This document shows positions 16,601 through 26,484 of a stretch of 64,000 nt of DNA, piece by piece. Position numbers and translations under genes: made by a program. The notes below the pieces were generated by a model that was given only the letters and a program-made list of their open reading frames with translations, searched no databases and was not told where the DNA came from. Each line of letters opens with the position of its first letter. Positions within the stretch are counted from its first letter, which is position 1. This DNA comes from Geomobilibacter sp964432205 (GTDB taxonomy: Bacteria > Desulfobacterota > Desulfuromonadia > Geobacterales > DSM-12255): contig CAYSMK010000013.1 in the NCBI GenBank assembly GCA_964432205.1, positions 78,141 to 142,140 of the forward strand, given 5' to 3'.

Positions 16601-19600
16601 ATGGACGACAACGTGCTCAACGCTGCGAGAATTCCCGTAGCCACCTACCGTCTCCAGTTCAACGGCGGCTTCGGGTTTTCCGCTGCCAGGGAGAATGTAT
16701 CCTACCTGTTTGAACTGGGGATCAGCGACCTCTATGCTTCTCCCTATTTCAAGGCACGGTCGGGGAGTCTCCACGGCTACGACATCGTCGATCCGACCTC
16801 TTTGAACCCGGAAGTGGGGGGTGAAGGGGATTACGCCGGATTAGTGAAAGAACTCCACAGCCACGGTATGGGGCAGGTGCTCGACATCGTACCGAACCAC
16901 ATGTGCATCGCGAGCAGCGACAATGCCTGGTGGATGGATCTTCTCGAAAACGGGCCGAGCTCGGTCCATGCGGGATTCTTCGACATCGACTGGGAACCGG
17001 TCAAGAGGGAGCTGAAAGACAAGGTACTCTTTCCCATCCTGGGTGACCAGTACGGCGCGGTTCTCGAAAACGGGGAACTTGCCCTTGTCTTTGCGGATGG
17101 TTCATTCTTTCTGCAGTACTATGATCGCACGCTGCCGATCAGGCTCAAGAGCTACAGTGCAATCCTGACTCACCGCCTGGGAGAACTGGAACAGTCGCTT
17201 TCTCCCGACGACACGCACTATCAGGAGCTGCTGAGCATCGACACCGCACTCAGGAATCTTCCTCCCCACACGGAGCGGGATCCGGAAAGGATTGTGGAGC
17301 GTTACCGTGAAAAGGAAGTCATCAAGCGCCGCCTGTCCACTCTGTACAACGAAGCAGCCGAAATCAGGGAGTTCATCGACCGTAATGTAACCATTTTCAA
17401 CGGCAACAAGGGGGAGCCGGCAAGCTTCGACCTCCTGGATGAACTGCTCAGGCAGCAGGTCTACCGTCTTTCCCACTGGCGGGTCGCCACCGAGGAGATC
17501 AACTACCGGCGCTTTTTCGACATCAACGAGCTGGCAGCGATCAGGATGGAGAACCCGGCGGTCTTTACCGAGACGCACCGGCTGGTATTGCGGCTCGTAC
17601 GGGAGGGCAAGGTTACCGGACTCCGGGTGGATCACATGGACGGACTCTACAATCCAACCGACTACCTGGGCCGGTTGCAGAAGGAATGCTTCCTCCAGCG
17701 GGAACTGGGTCAACTGGAGCATGCCGCGGGGAGGAAGCTTACGGAGGAGGAAGAGCGTGAAAGGGAGACGGAACTCCTGCGGCGTCATGGCGAACTGCTC
17801 GCCGCAGATCCCGGTTACAAGCCTTTTTACATCATCGGTGAGAAGATACTCACCAAGGGGGAAAAGCTTCCCGAGGAATGGCCGGTCTTCGGGACCACCG
17901 GCTACGAGTTTGCCAACCTGCTGACCGGACTCTTCGTGGATGCGATGAACGCCAAGGCGCTCGACGCGATATACACGCGGTTCAACGGCGGACGGATGAA
18001 CTATGGGGATACGGTCTATGAGCGGAAAAAGCTGATCATGCAGGTCGCCATGTCGGGGGAGATCAATGCCCTCGGTTATCACCTGAATACCATTTCCGAG
18101 GTCAACCGGCACACCCGCGACTTCACCCTGAACAGCCTGATCAAGGCCCTGGTGGAGGTGATCGCCTTCTTTCCGGTGTACCGCACATATACCAGCGGCC
18201 CGGGTGTGACGGACCGGGACCGCCAGTATGTGGAATACGCCGTAACCAGGGCGAAGCGGAAAAACCCGGCCATAAACGTCTCGATCTTTGATTTCATCAA
18301 GGATGCTCTCCTCCTCAGGTTCTATCCGAACATGGGGGAAAGGGAGACGGCGGAGTGGGTCGAATTCGTCATGCGCTTCCAGCAGATCACCGGGCCGGTG
18401 ATGGCCAAGGGAGTAGAGGACTCGGCATTCTACGTTTACAACCGTCTCGTATCACTGAACGAGGTCGGTGGCAGCCCCGAGCGGTTCGGCTCGACCCTCG
18501 AAGCGTTCCACGGGCAGAACGTCGAGCGGGGGCGATCACGTCCCCTTGCGCTTCTTGCCACTTCGACCCACGATACGAAACGTAGCGAGGATGTCCGCTC
18601 CAGGATCTGTGTTCTTTCCGAGATTCCCGACAGATGGCGGGCAGCGATTACCCGATGGAGCAGGCTAAACAGCCGAAAGAAGGTGAGGGTGGACGGCCAG
18701 CCGGTTCCCGGCCGGAACGAGGAGTATCTGCTTTACCAGACCCTGGTCGGAGCCTGGCCCATCGAACCGGCAACGGCAGAGGAGTTCGCGTCGTTCCGGA
18801 AGAGGATCGGAGAGTACATGGTGAAGGCCGTGCGGGAGGCAAAGGAGAGTTCCAGCTGGATCAGCCCGAACTTTGCCTATGAGGAGGCCTTGAGCGGATT
18901 CATTGCTGCCATCCTGAGCGATGCTCCCGATAACCGATTCCTTGCTGATATCAGGGAATTCCAGCAGATTACCAGTTATTGCGGGAAGCTCAATTCCCTC
19001 TCCGGCACCCTCCTGAAAATCACATCGCCCGGCATCCCCGATTTCTACCAGGGGAGCGAACTCTGGGACTTCAGCCTCGTTGACCCGGACAACCGGCGGC
19101 CAGTAGACTTTGCTATCAGGAAAAGGGCGCTCGCCGAGCTGAAGGGGGGAGAGGCAGCGGCCGGCCCGCTCACTCTGGCCAGAATGCTGGCCGCCGACAT
19201 GCGCGACGGCAGGATAAAGCTCTATCTCATCTGTCAGGCGCTCAAACTTCGCAATGACAGACTCCGGCTGTTCGAGAAAGGCCAATACACACCGCTCCCC
19301 GCGGCGGGGGAACGGGCCGACAACGTCTGCGCGTTTGCCAGGAGCGATGAAGGGGGATCGGTTGTGGTCGTTGCCCCCCGCTTCTTTACCAGACTGGTCA
19401 GACATCCGGGAGATCCGCCGCTGGGGAGGGAGGTATGGCAGGGGACCAGGATCGTCCTCCCTGCCGGACAGGGGGGAGATCGCTACCGCAACGTCTTCAC
19501 CGGCGAAGTGCTTGAACCGGCGCGGCAGGAGGATGGGAGCGTACTCCATCTGTCCGACATCATTTCCGACTTTCCCTTTGCCCTGCTGGAAAGGGTCACA

Positions 19601-19606
19601 GAATGA
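16601..19606 (+). CDS. treY: Malto-oligosyltrehalose synthase
   Basis: A 1001-aa GH13 enzyme that converts the reducing-end alpha-1,4 bond of glucans to an alpha-1,1 bond. Family marks are YRLQFNGGFGF, LYASPYFKARSGSLHGYDI, LDIVPNHM, the nucleophile region GLRVDHMDGLYNP, YIIGEKILTKGEKLPEEWP, TSTHDTKRSEDVRSR, and PGIPDFYQGSELWDFSLVDP. The length is at the upper end for TreY; the long middle insert (about 200-330) is helical and charged. The start follows AGGAGGGAAG. It forms an operon with treZ. Its last 11 bases overlap the end of the convergent glucosidase gene. Confidence 0.95.
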   Translation: MDDNVLNAARIPVATYRLQFNGGFGFSAARENVSYLFELGISDLYASPYFKARSGSLHGYDIVDPTSLNPEVGGEGDYAGLVKELHSHGMGQVLDIVPNHMCIASSDNAWWMDLLENGPSSVHAGFFDIDWEPVKRELKDKVLFPILGDQYGAVLENGELALVFADGSFFLQYYDRTLPIRLKSYSAILTHRLGELEQSLSPDDTHYQELLSIDTALRNLPPHTERDPERIVERYREKEVIKRRLSTLYNEAAEIREFIDRNVTIFNGNKGEPASFDLLDELLRQQVYRLSHWRVATEEINYRRFFDINELAAIRMENPAVFTETHRLVLRLVREGKVTGLRVDHMDGLYNPTDYLGRLQKECFLQRELGQLEHAAGRKLTEEEERERETELLRRHGELLAADPGYKPFYIIGEKILTKGEKLPEEWPVFGTTGYEFANLLTGLFVDAMNAKALDAIYTRFNGGRMNYGDTVYERKKLIMQVAMSGEINALGYHLNTISEVNRHTRDFTLNSLIKALVEVIAFFPVYRTYTSGPGVTDRDRQYVEYAVTRAKRKNPAINVSIFDFIKDALLLRFYPNMGERETAEWVEFVMRFQQITGPVMAKGVEDSAFYVYNRLVSLNEVGGSPERFGSTLEAFHGQNVERGRSRPLALLATSTHDTKRSEDVRSRICVLSEIPDRWRAAITRWSRLNSRKKVRVDGQPVPGRNEEYLLYQTLVGAWPIEPATAEEFASFRKRIGEYMVKAVREAKESSSWISPNFAYEEALSGFIAAILSDAPDNRFLADIREFQQITSYCGKLNSLSGTLLKITSPGIPDFYQGSELWDFSLVDPDNRRPVDFAIRKRALAELKGGEAAAGPLTLARMLAADMRDGRIKLYLICQALKLRNDRLRLFEKGQYTPLPAAGERADNVCAFARSDEGGSVVVVAPRFFTRLVRHPGDPPLGREVWQGTRIVLPAGQGGDRYRNVFTGEVLEPARQEDGSVLHLSDIISDFPFALLERVTE

Positions 19607-20798
19607 AGCGGGCCCGGTCGCGCAGGGTGCTGCAGGCGAGAACAAAGAGGGCGGCATTCCAGGACTGGCCCGGCATTCCCATGGGCTCGCCGGTCCGGCC
19701 GTGGAACCACTCGTTGAACTCCCAGCCGCCCACCCGGTTGGCCAGGGCAAGCCTCTCCAGTTCGCGCCAGGCATCTTCCTCTCTGCCGAGCCTGGCCAGG
19801 AGCATGACCCAGAAGCCGCCGACAAAGGGCCAGATACCGCCGTTATGGTACTGCCAGGGAAGGTTCTGCCGGTGACGCTGCATGTAGAGTCGCCACAGGG
19901 GGTGTTCCCGTTCGATGGGGTTTCCGACCACCCGGACAGGAAAAGGCAGATTGGCCCCCATCTCCGAGATTGACGCGGCGATCCGTCCTCCGTGGGAGGC
20001 GTCGGCCAGACCGGTAAGGGCGGCCAGGATGTTGGCGAAGATGTCTACCTCTTCTCCCCAGACGGAGAAATTGACGAAACTGAGGAAAAAGTGGGTGCGC
20101 TTGGCCCTGTTCCTGATGTAGTGCATGAGGAGTCGGGCCCGGCGCTGTTCAGGTACCGCATTGCCGAAGGGGAAAAAGAGGAGGTTCGCGTAGTCCCTGG
20201 TCTCCCTTGCAGTGGGAAGGTCGTACAGCTTCTTCACCCAGTACCAGAGGGCGTTGGTGTAGAGGACGAATCCGGATCGGGGCATGATGTCGGCCCAGTC
20301 GCTCGCCTCGTTCTGCTGGAGGAGATACCAGATCTGGTGCTCCTGGCATTCAAGCCAGCGCAGGGCCAGCGCCGTCCGGGGAGCAAGTTCCTCGCCGAGA
20401 GTTTTGCCCGGGAGCATGCGGTCGAAAAAGTCGACCGCGATCAGCCACCAGAGGGTGGCGTCGATGCAGCCGGTATACCAGAAGTCGACCTCGCCGGTCT
20501 CGGGCTTGACATACTTGGGGATCTGACCGTTTGGCGCCTGGTGCCGCGCCAGGGTCAGAAGCCCATCTCGGGCGCATTCGATGAGGCCGGACTCTTCCGA
20601 GGCGACCATCCCCAGGGCGCAGATCGCCGCATCCCGGCCGAAGATGCTCGTATAGTGGCGACCGACCGCCTTCTCCGTCCTGGCAGAGGCGAGAATCCCG
20701 CCTGGGGTAGTATTGTGCCGCAGGAGTTCCAGCGCGTTACGATAGCAGGTCTCCAGGAGCTCCGTGTCGATTGCACGGGGTAGCGCTGTTTCATTCAT
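19596..20798 (-). CDS. Six-hairpin glycosidase, amylo-alpha-1,6-glucosidase-like
   Basis: A 400-aa (alpha/alpha)6-barrel type protein. Recognisable segments are HYTSIFGRDAAICALGM near the start, TGCIDATLWWLIAVDFF, EASDWADIMPRSG, LPWQYHNGGIWPFVGGFWV and FNEWFHGRTGEPMGMPGQSWNAALF. They resemble the debranching amylo-1,6-glucosidase and GH100-invertase clan; the Asp in ASDWAD and the Glu in FNEWFHG are candidate catalytic acids. Similar bacterial proteins are usually annotated amylo-alpha-1,6-glucosidase. The substrate may be limit dextrin, which would fit neighbours that degrade and build glucan. It is encoded antiparallel between treY and glgE and shares a divergent promoter region (20799-20904) with glgE. 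Confidence 0.75.
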   Translation of the reverse strand: MNETALPRAIDTELLETCYRNALELLRHNTTPGGILASARTEKAVGRHYTSIFGRDAAICALGMVASEESGLIECARDGLLTLARHQAPNGQIPKYVKPETGEVDFWYTGCIDATLWWLIAVDFFDRMLPGKTLGEELAPRTALALRWLECQEHQIWYLLQQNEASDWADIMPRSGFVLYTNALWYWVKKLYDLPTARETRDYANLLFFPFGNAVPEQRRARLLMHYIRNRAKRTHFFLSFVNFSVWGEEVDIFANILAALTGLADASHGGRIAASISEMGANLPFPVRVVGNPIEREHPLWRLYMQRHRQNLPWQYHNGGIWPFVGGFWVMLLARLGREEDAWRELERLALANRVGGWEFNEWFHGRTGEPMGMPGQSWNAALFVLACSTLRDRARFIL

Positions 20799-20904
20799 GG
20801 GTCGTCACCATCCTCGGCCATTTGCTGCATGTCAATTATAACCGGTTTTCATCCGAATCTCCGGATAGGAAACCCGATTGTTAGTTCTGACAGGGGGGTG
20901 TTCA

Positions 20905-22935
20905 ATGTCGCCAAAAAGGATCGGTAAGCCGGAACCGGCATCCGCCTACCTTCTCGGAGATGGCCGCAAGAGGATAGTCATCGAGAAGGTCGCTCCCGAA
21001 ATCGACTGCGGCCGTTTCCCCATAAAGCGGGTCGTAGGTGAAATTGTGTCGGTCCAGGCGGACGTCTTCGGTGACGGTCATGAGGCAGTTACGGCCACGC
21101 TCCTTTACAGGAAGGAGGGGGAAGAAACCTGGCGCGCGATTTCCATGGTCTGTCTCGGCAACGACCGCTGGGAGGGGGCTTTCACCGTGCCCGAGCTGGG
21201 GAGCTATTATTACACGGTGAGCGGACGCATTGACCGTTTCACCACCTGGAAGAACGATCTGAAGAAGAGGTTCCAGGCCGGAGAAGCGCTTACTGTCGAC
21301 CGTCTCATCGGCGCCCAGCTCATCGAAACCGCTGCCGAGCAGGCAACGGCAGGGGACAGGGAACGCCTGCTGGAGATGGCCATGGCCATCCGCAGCGATG
21401 CAGACGACACTGCAGCCCTTCTCCTGGCCCAGAACGACGGACTGGCCCGGCTCATGGAGATGCATGCCGCTACGCAGTCGACCACCACATACGGGAAAAG
21501 GCTGGAAGTGGTAGTGGAGCGACGGGAGGCCCTTTTCAGCGCCTGGTACGAGCTCTTCCCCCGTTCCTGCTGCCGGGAGGAGGGGAGACACGGCACCTTC
21601 CGGGAATGCGGGAAGTTCCTCCCCCTCATCGCCGGGGCGGGTTTCGACGTGATCTATTTCCCTCCCATCCATCCCATCGGCCTGACCAACCGGAAGGGGA
21701 AGAACAACTCCCCGGTCGCCGAGGAGGAGGACCCCGGTTCTCCCTGGGCGATCGGTTCCGCGGACGGCGGGCACAAGGCGGTCCATCCGGAACTGGGGAG
21801 CATGGCGGATTTCGAACGCTTCGTCGTCCGGGCAAGGGAGCTGGGACTCCAGGTGGCCATGGATATCGCCTTCCAGTGTTCGCCCGATCATCCCTATGTG
21901 CGGGAGCACCCCGAATGGTTCCGCTGGCGTCCGGACGGCACCGTCCAGTACGCCGAAAATCCGCCCAAGAAGTACGAGGACATTATCCCCTTCGACTTCG
22001 AGTGCGACCAGTGGCAAGACCTCTGGGAGGAACTGCGGAGCGTCTTTTTCTTCTGGATCGAACGGGGAGTGTCCATCTTCCGGGTCGACAATCCCCACAC
22101 CAAACCGTTTCCCTTCTGGGAGTGGGTGATCCGGGAGGTGAAGAGCGCCCACCCGGAGACCATCTTTCTCGCCGAGGCATTCACCCGCCCCAAGGTCATG
22201 TACCGTCTCGCCAAGCTCGGTTTCAGTCAGTCCTACACCTATTTCTCGTGGCGCAACACCCGGCTGGAACTGGAGCAGTACCTGACGGAGCTGACAAAGA
22301 CCGAGCTGAGGGAATTCTTTCGCCCCAATTTCTGGCCGAACACCCCGGACATCCTCCCCGAATTCCTCCAGTACGGCGGTGCGACCGCCTTTGTCATCCG
22401 CTTCCTCCTGGCGTCAACCCTGTCGGCCAGCTATGGAATTTACGGTCCTCCATACGAGTTCTTCGTGTCCGGCGCCCTCCCGGGAAAAGAGGAGTACCAC
22501 GATTCCGAGAAGTACGAGATCAGATGCTGGGACTGGAACGACCCCCGCAACATGCGGGAGATGATTACCAGGGTCAACCGGATACGAGCTGAAAACCCGG
22601 CCCTGCAGGTGAACTGGAACGTCCACTTCTGCCAGACGGACAACGACAATGTCCTCTGCTATCTGAGGGGGACCGCCGACCGGTCGAATCTGCTGCTCAT
22701 CATAGTGAGTCTCGACCCCTTCAACAGCCAGGAATGCATCATCCGTGTCCCCCTGGAGGCGCTCGGCGCGACACCAGGCCAGCCATATCTGGTGCACGAT
22801 CTCCTCACCGACGAGAAGAACATCTGGCATGGAGAGCGGAACAGGGTGGCGCTGAACATCCATGCGATGCCGGCGCGAATCTGCCTGCTCAAACCGCGGC
22901 TTCGCCGGGAGCACGATTTCGATTACTACATGTGA
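20905..22935 (+). CDS. glgE: Alpha-1,4-glucan:maltose-1-phosphate maltosyltransferase
   Basis: A 676-aa GH13_3 enzyme. The N-terminal DUF3416 beta domain (residues about 10-110; IEKVAPEIDCGRFPIKRVVG) precedes the barrel with FPPIHPIGLTNRKGKNN, the nucleophile region GVSIFRVDNPHTKPFPFWEW, and the acid/base region IFLAEAFTRPKVM. NPPKKYEDI and SGALPGKEEY are typical GlgE segments. It elongates glucan with maltose from maltose 1-phosphate. The ATG at 20905 follows AGGGGGGTGTTCA; an upstream TTG at 20878 is less likely. treS-mak begins nine bases after its stop, and that enzyme makes the GlgE substrate. Confidence 0.95.
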   Translation: MSPKRIGKPEPASAYLLGDGRKRIVIEKVAPEIDCGRFPIKRVVGEIVSVQADVFGDGHEAVTATLLYRKEGEETWRAISMVCLGNDRWEGAFTVPELGSYYYTVSGRIDRFTTWKNDLKKRFQAGEALTVDRLIGAQLIETAAEQATAGDRERLLEMAMAIRSDADDTAALLLAQNDGLARLMEMHAATQSTTTYGKRLEVVVERREALFSAWYELFPRSCCREEGRHGTFRECGKFLPLIAGAGFDVIYFPPIHPIGLTNRKGKNNSPVAEEEDPGSPWAIGSADGGHKAVHPELGSMADFERFVVRARELGLQVAMDIAFQCSPDHPYVREHPEWFRWRPDGTVQYAENPPKKYEDIIPFDFECDQWQDLWEELRSVFFFWIERGVSIFRVDNPHTKPFPFWEWVIREVKSAHPETIFLAEAFTRPKVMYRLAKLGFSQSYTYFSWRNTRLELEQYLTELTKTELREFFRPNFWPNTPDILPEFLQYGGATAFVIRFLLASTLSASYGIYGPPYEFFVSGALPGKEEYHDSEKYEIRCWDWNDPRNMREMITRVNRIRAENPALQVNWNVHFCQTDNDNVLCYLRGTADRSNLLLIIVSLDPFNSQECIIRVPLEALGATPGQPYLVHDLLTDEKNIWHGERNRVALNIHAMPARICLLKPRLRREHDFDYYM

Positions 22936-22944
22936 GGTACGCCG

Positions 22945-25900
22945 ATGCCCGTGCGCGACATTCTTCTGGGAACCGATCCTCTCTGGTACAAGGACGCCGT
23001 CATCTATGAAGTCCATATCAAGAGCTATTGTGACAGCAGTGGCGACGGCATCGGCGACTTCCGGGGACTGCTCCGAAAGCTCCCCTATCTGGAAGAGCTC
23101 GGGATTACAGCCATCTGGCTCCTCCCGTTCTATCCGTCGCCGTTGCGTGACGACGGCTATGACATCGCGGATTATCTGAGTATCAACCCCGACTACGGCA
23201 CCCTGGCCGATTTCCGGGAATTCCTCCGGGAGGCCCATGCCAGGGGGATCAGGGTAATTACCGAGCTGGTCCTGAACCATACCTCTGACCAGCACGCCTG
23301 GTTTCAGAAGTCCCGACGGGCAAAACCGGGTTCAGTATGGCGTGATTTCTACGTCTGGAGCGATTCCCCCGACCGTTACCCGGATGCGCGGATCATCTTC
23401 AAGGACTTCGAATCCTCCAACTGGTCGTGGGATCCGGTGGCCAAGGCGTATTACTGGCACCGGTTCTACTCCCACCAGCCGGACCTCAACTTCGACAACC
23501 CCCGGGTGCATAAGGCCCTGTTGCGGGTTCTTGATTTCTGGTTCGGCATGGGGGTTGACGGTCTGCGCCTGGACGCGATCCCGTACCTGTACGAGCGTGA
23601 AGGGACCAACTGCGAAAATCTCCCGGAGACCTATGAGTTTCTCAAAACACTGCGAGCCCACATGGACGGCAGATACCCCAACCGGCTTCTGCTCGCGGAG
23701 GCAAACCAGTGGCCGGAGGATGCCGTGGCATATTTCGGGGAAGGGGACCTGTGTCACATGGCCTTCCACTTCCCCCTGATGCCCCGCATGTTCATGGCGC
23801 TCCAGATGGAAGACCGTTTCCCGATCATCGATATCCTCGAACAGACCCCGAAGATACCCGACGGCTGCCAGTGGGGACTGTTCCTGCGCAACCACGACGA
23901 ACTGACCCTGGAGATGGTGACCGACGAGGAGCGGGACTACATGTATCGCGTCTATGCCCGGGACCCCCGGGCCAGGATCAACCTGGGTATCAGGCGGCGT
24001 CTTGCCCCACTCATGGGGAATGACCGGCGAAAGATAGAGCTGATGAACGTGCTGCTCTTCACCCTTCCCGGGACCCCGATCATCTACTACGGAGACGAGA
24101 TCGGGATGGGCGACAACTACTACCTCGGCGACCGTAACGGGGTACGCACCCCGATGCAGTGGAGCCCGGACCGCAACGCCGGCTTTTCCATGAGCAACCC
24201 GCAGAGGCTCTTTCTCCCGGTCATCATCGATCCCGAGTACCACTTCGAAGCGGTCAACGTGGAGAACCAGGCCCGCAATACATCGTCACTCCTCTGGTGG
24301 ATGCGCCGGATGATCGATTTGCGCCGGAGGTTCAGGGCGTTCGGCCGGGGGAGCATCGAATTTCTCATGCACGACAACCCCAAGGTGCTTACGTTCGTGC
24401 GCAGGCATGAGGAGGAAATCATACTGGTCATGGTCAATCTCTCCCGTCATTCCCAAGAGGTGGAGATCAGTCGCCCCCGCTACGCCGGCTTTGTTCCGGA
24501 AGACCTTTTCAGTCGGAAGCGGTTCCATGAAATCAGGGATTCACCTTACCTGATCATTCTGGCAGGGCATGACTACCAGCTCCTCCTCATGAGGAGGGAA
24601 GCCGGGGATATCACCCTGAAGGAGGGGGTAACGGTTCCCGAACTTTCGGTCGAAGAGCCGTGGGACAGCGTCTTGGAAGAAAAGCAGGTGGTACGGCTCG
24701 AACAGGACATTTTGCCCGAATATCTGCACAAGTGCCGCTGGTTCGGGGGTAAGGGACGCACAATCGCCAGGGTTTCGATAACGGAACGGATTCCCGTAAC
24801 CGGTGGCGGGCAAACGGTCTTTCTTCTCCTCATCGAGGTTGCCTATGCCGAGGGGGGGGGAGAGAGCGTCATGCTCCCTGTCCACTATGCCGACCGGGAG
24901 GACGCGCGACGTCTGCGCGAGGAATGCTCCCAGTCCGTTATCGCCCGTCTGCGAGTGGGGGGGACGGATGGGTTACTCTATGATGGTGTATATAGCGGCA
25001 GCTTCCGCGCGAGCCTTTTTGAGATGATCGCACGCGGGAAGAGGAGCAAGGTGAAGGGGGGGGAACTTGTCGGCCGGCGAAGCCGGGCATTCAGAACTCT
25101 TCTTGCCGGGGCCGGGAGCCCGGAGAGCAGCTCGGTGCTGACAGCTGAACAGACCAATACCTCGATCATCATCGACAACCGATTCTTCCTGAAGCTTTAT
25201 CGCCGCCTGGAGGAGGGGGCAAACCCAGAGGTGGAGATGGGGCAGTTCCTCACCGATGGCATCCGTTTCGATGGGGTCGCACCTTTGGCAGGAACATTGG
25301 AATACAGGCGGTCAACTGCCGAGCCGGTGACCATCGCCATGCTCCAGGGGTATATTCCGAGTCACGGCGATGCCTGGAGCTTCACCCTGGACGAGGTTGC
25401 CCGTTATTACGATCTCGTTCTGTCAAAAAGAGGGGAGGTCCCTGGAGCGCCGAAGTTGCCTCCATCGCTCTTCGATGTGGATTTTGCAGCAGTCCCCCCC
25501 TTGATGCAGGAGTTGATCGGCGGATTCTACCTGGAAATGGTCATGCTCCTCGGCAGGCGTACGGGAGAGCTTCATCTGGCCCTTGCATCCCGGTCGGATG
25601 AAGCTGCCTTCTGTCCAGAGCCATATTCCATTCTCTACCAACGCTCCGTCTATCAGTCGATGAGAAGCCTCGCAAGGAAAGTGCTTGCCCACCTGGGAAG
25701 AAATGTCGGCCGGCTCGGCCAGGATGCCGCGGAAGAGGCGAAACGGCTGCTGGCCGCTGAGCAGGATCTCCTCCAACGGTTCGGCAGGTTCCTCGATCGT
25801 AAGTTTTCTGCCATGAAGACTCGCATCCACGGCGATTATCATCTGGGCCAGGTACTCTTTACTGGAAAGGATTTCGTCATCATAGATTTCGAGGGGGAAC

Positions 25901-26295
25901 CGGCCAGGACCATGAGCGAAAGGAGGATAAAGCGTTCCCCCTTACGTGATGTGGCAGGGATGCTCCGTTCGTTTCATTATGCCGCGCATGCCGTTCTCCT
26001 CCAGCAACTGCGCGTGCGTAGCGAAGATGTCCCCATTCTCGAAGAGTGGGCGGAAGTATGGTATCGTTTTGTCAGCGGGGTATTTCTCCATGCCTACCTG
26101 ACCACCGTCGCTGCGTCACCTTTCATACCCGGAGACCGGCAGGAACTGGAGATCATGCTCGACGCCTTCCTGCTGGAAAAGGCGGTATATGAGCTGGGAT
26201 ACGAGCTGGACAACCGCCCCGACTGGGCTGGAATACCCATCAGGGGAATCCGGGGGATTCTGCAGGACTCTTCCGGTAACGCGGCGATTACCTAG
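22945..26295 (+). CDS. treS: Trehalose synthase/maltokinase fusion
   Basis: A 1116-aa bifunctional protein. Residues about 1-550 are TreS (GH13_16): YKDAVIYEVHIKSYCDS, VITELVLNHTSDQHAWF, GLRLDAIPYLYEREGTNC, LLAEANQWPEDAVAYFG and LRNHDELTLEMVT. It interconverts trehalose and maltose. From about residue 570 there is a maltokinase (Mak/Pep2-like): CRWFGGKGRTI in the N-cap, the kinase catalytic loop IHGDYHLGQVL and the metal-binding DFEGEPARTM. It phosphorylates maltose to maltose 1-phosphate for GlgE. The fusion is known in several bacteria and here directly follows glgE, so the trehalose-to-glucan route is in one operon. Confidence 0.95.
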   Translation: MPVRDILLGTDPLWYKDAVIYEVHIKSYCDSSGDGIGDFRGLLRKLPYLEELGITAIWLLPFYPSPLRDDGYDIADYLSINPDYGTLADFREFLREAHARGIRVITELVLNHTSDQHAWFQKSRRAKPGSVWRDFYVWSDSPDRYPDARIIFKDFESSNWSWDPVAKAYYWHRFYSHQPDLNFDNPRVHKALLRVLDFWFGMGVDGLRLDAIPYLYEREGTNCENLPETYEFLKTLRAHMDGRYPNRLLLAEANQWPEDAVAYFGEGDLCHMAFHFPLMPRMFMALQMEDRFPIIDILEQTPKIPDGCQWGLFLRNHDELTLEMVTDEERDYMYRVYARDPRARINLGIRRRLAPLMGNDRRKIELMNVLLFTLPGTPIIYYGDEIGMGDNYYLGDRNGVRTPMQWSPDRNAGFSMSNPQRLFLPVIIDPEYHFEAVNVENQARNTSSLLWWMRRMIDLRRRFRAFGRGSIEFLMHDNPKVLTFVRRHEEEIILVMVNLSRHSQEVEISRPRYAGFVPEDLFSRKRFHEIRDSPYLIILAGHDYQLLLMRREAGDITLKEGVTVPELSVEEPWDSVLEEKQVVRLEQDILPEYLHKCRWFGGKGRTIARVSITERIPVTGGGQTVFLLLIEVAYAEGGGESVMLPVHYADREDARRLREECSQSVIARLRVGGTDGLLYDGVYSGSFRASLFEMIARGKRSKVKGGELVGRRSRAFRTLLAGAGSPESSSVLTAEQTNTSIIIDNRFFLKLYRRLEEGANPEVEMGQFLTDGIRFDGVAPLAGTLEYRRSTAEPVTIAMLQGYIPSHGDAWSFTLDEVARYYDLVLSKRGEVPGAPKLPPSLFDVDFAAVPPLMQELIGGFYLEMVMLLGRRTGELHLALASRSDEAAFCPEPYSILYQRSVYQSMRSLARKVLAHLGRNVGRLGQDAAEEAKRLLAAEQDLLQRFGRFLDRKFSAMKTRIHGDYHLGQVLFTGKDFVIIDFEGEPARTMSERRIKRSPLRDVAGMLRSFHYAAHAVLLQQLRVRSEDVPILEEWAEVWYRFVSGVFLHAYLTTVAASPFIPGDRQELEIMLDAFLLEKAVYELGYELDNRPDWAGIPIRGIRGILQDSSGNAAIT

Positions 26296-26436
26296 TTTCC
26301 GTCCGGAAAGGGTTCTTTTCCGCCCTGGCTGTGTCAACCGCGGTCTTGCTTGTGCGGCGTACAGTAGTACGCCTCCGCGCAATCCCTTGATTTCCTTGCC
26401 AGGACGAAAAATCCCTCCTTTCCGAATCGGAAACCA

Positions 26437-26472
26437 GTAGTTTCTCATCCGGAGTTTCCGGATGAAAACTAC
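26437..26472 (+). terminator. Stem-loop between treS and nhaA
   Basis: An imperfect inverted repeat of about 16 bp per arm (one bulged base) around a GTTT loop: GTAGTTT...TCATCCGGA against its complement. It ends 12 bp before the nhaA start and covers the Shine-Dalgarno approach. It lacks a T-run, so it may be regulatory instead of a terminator. Confidence 0.45.
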
Positions 26473-26484
26473 CTGAGGACTCTT

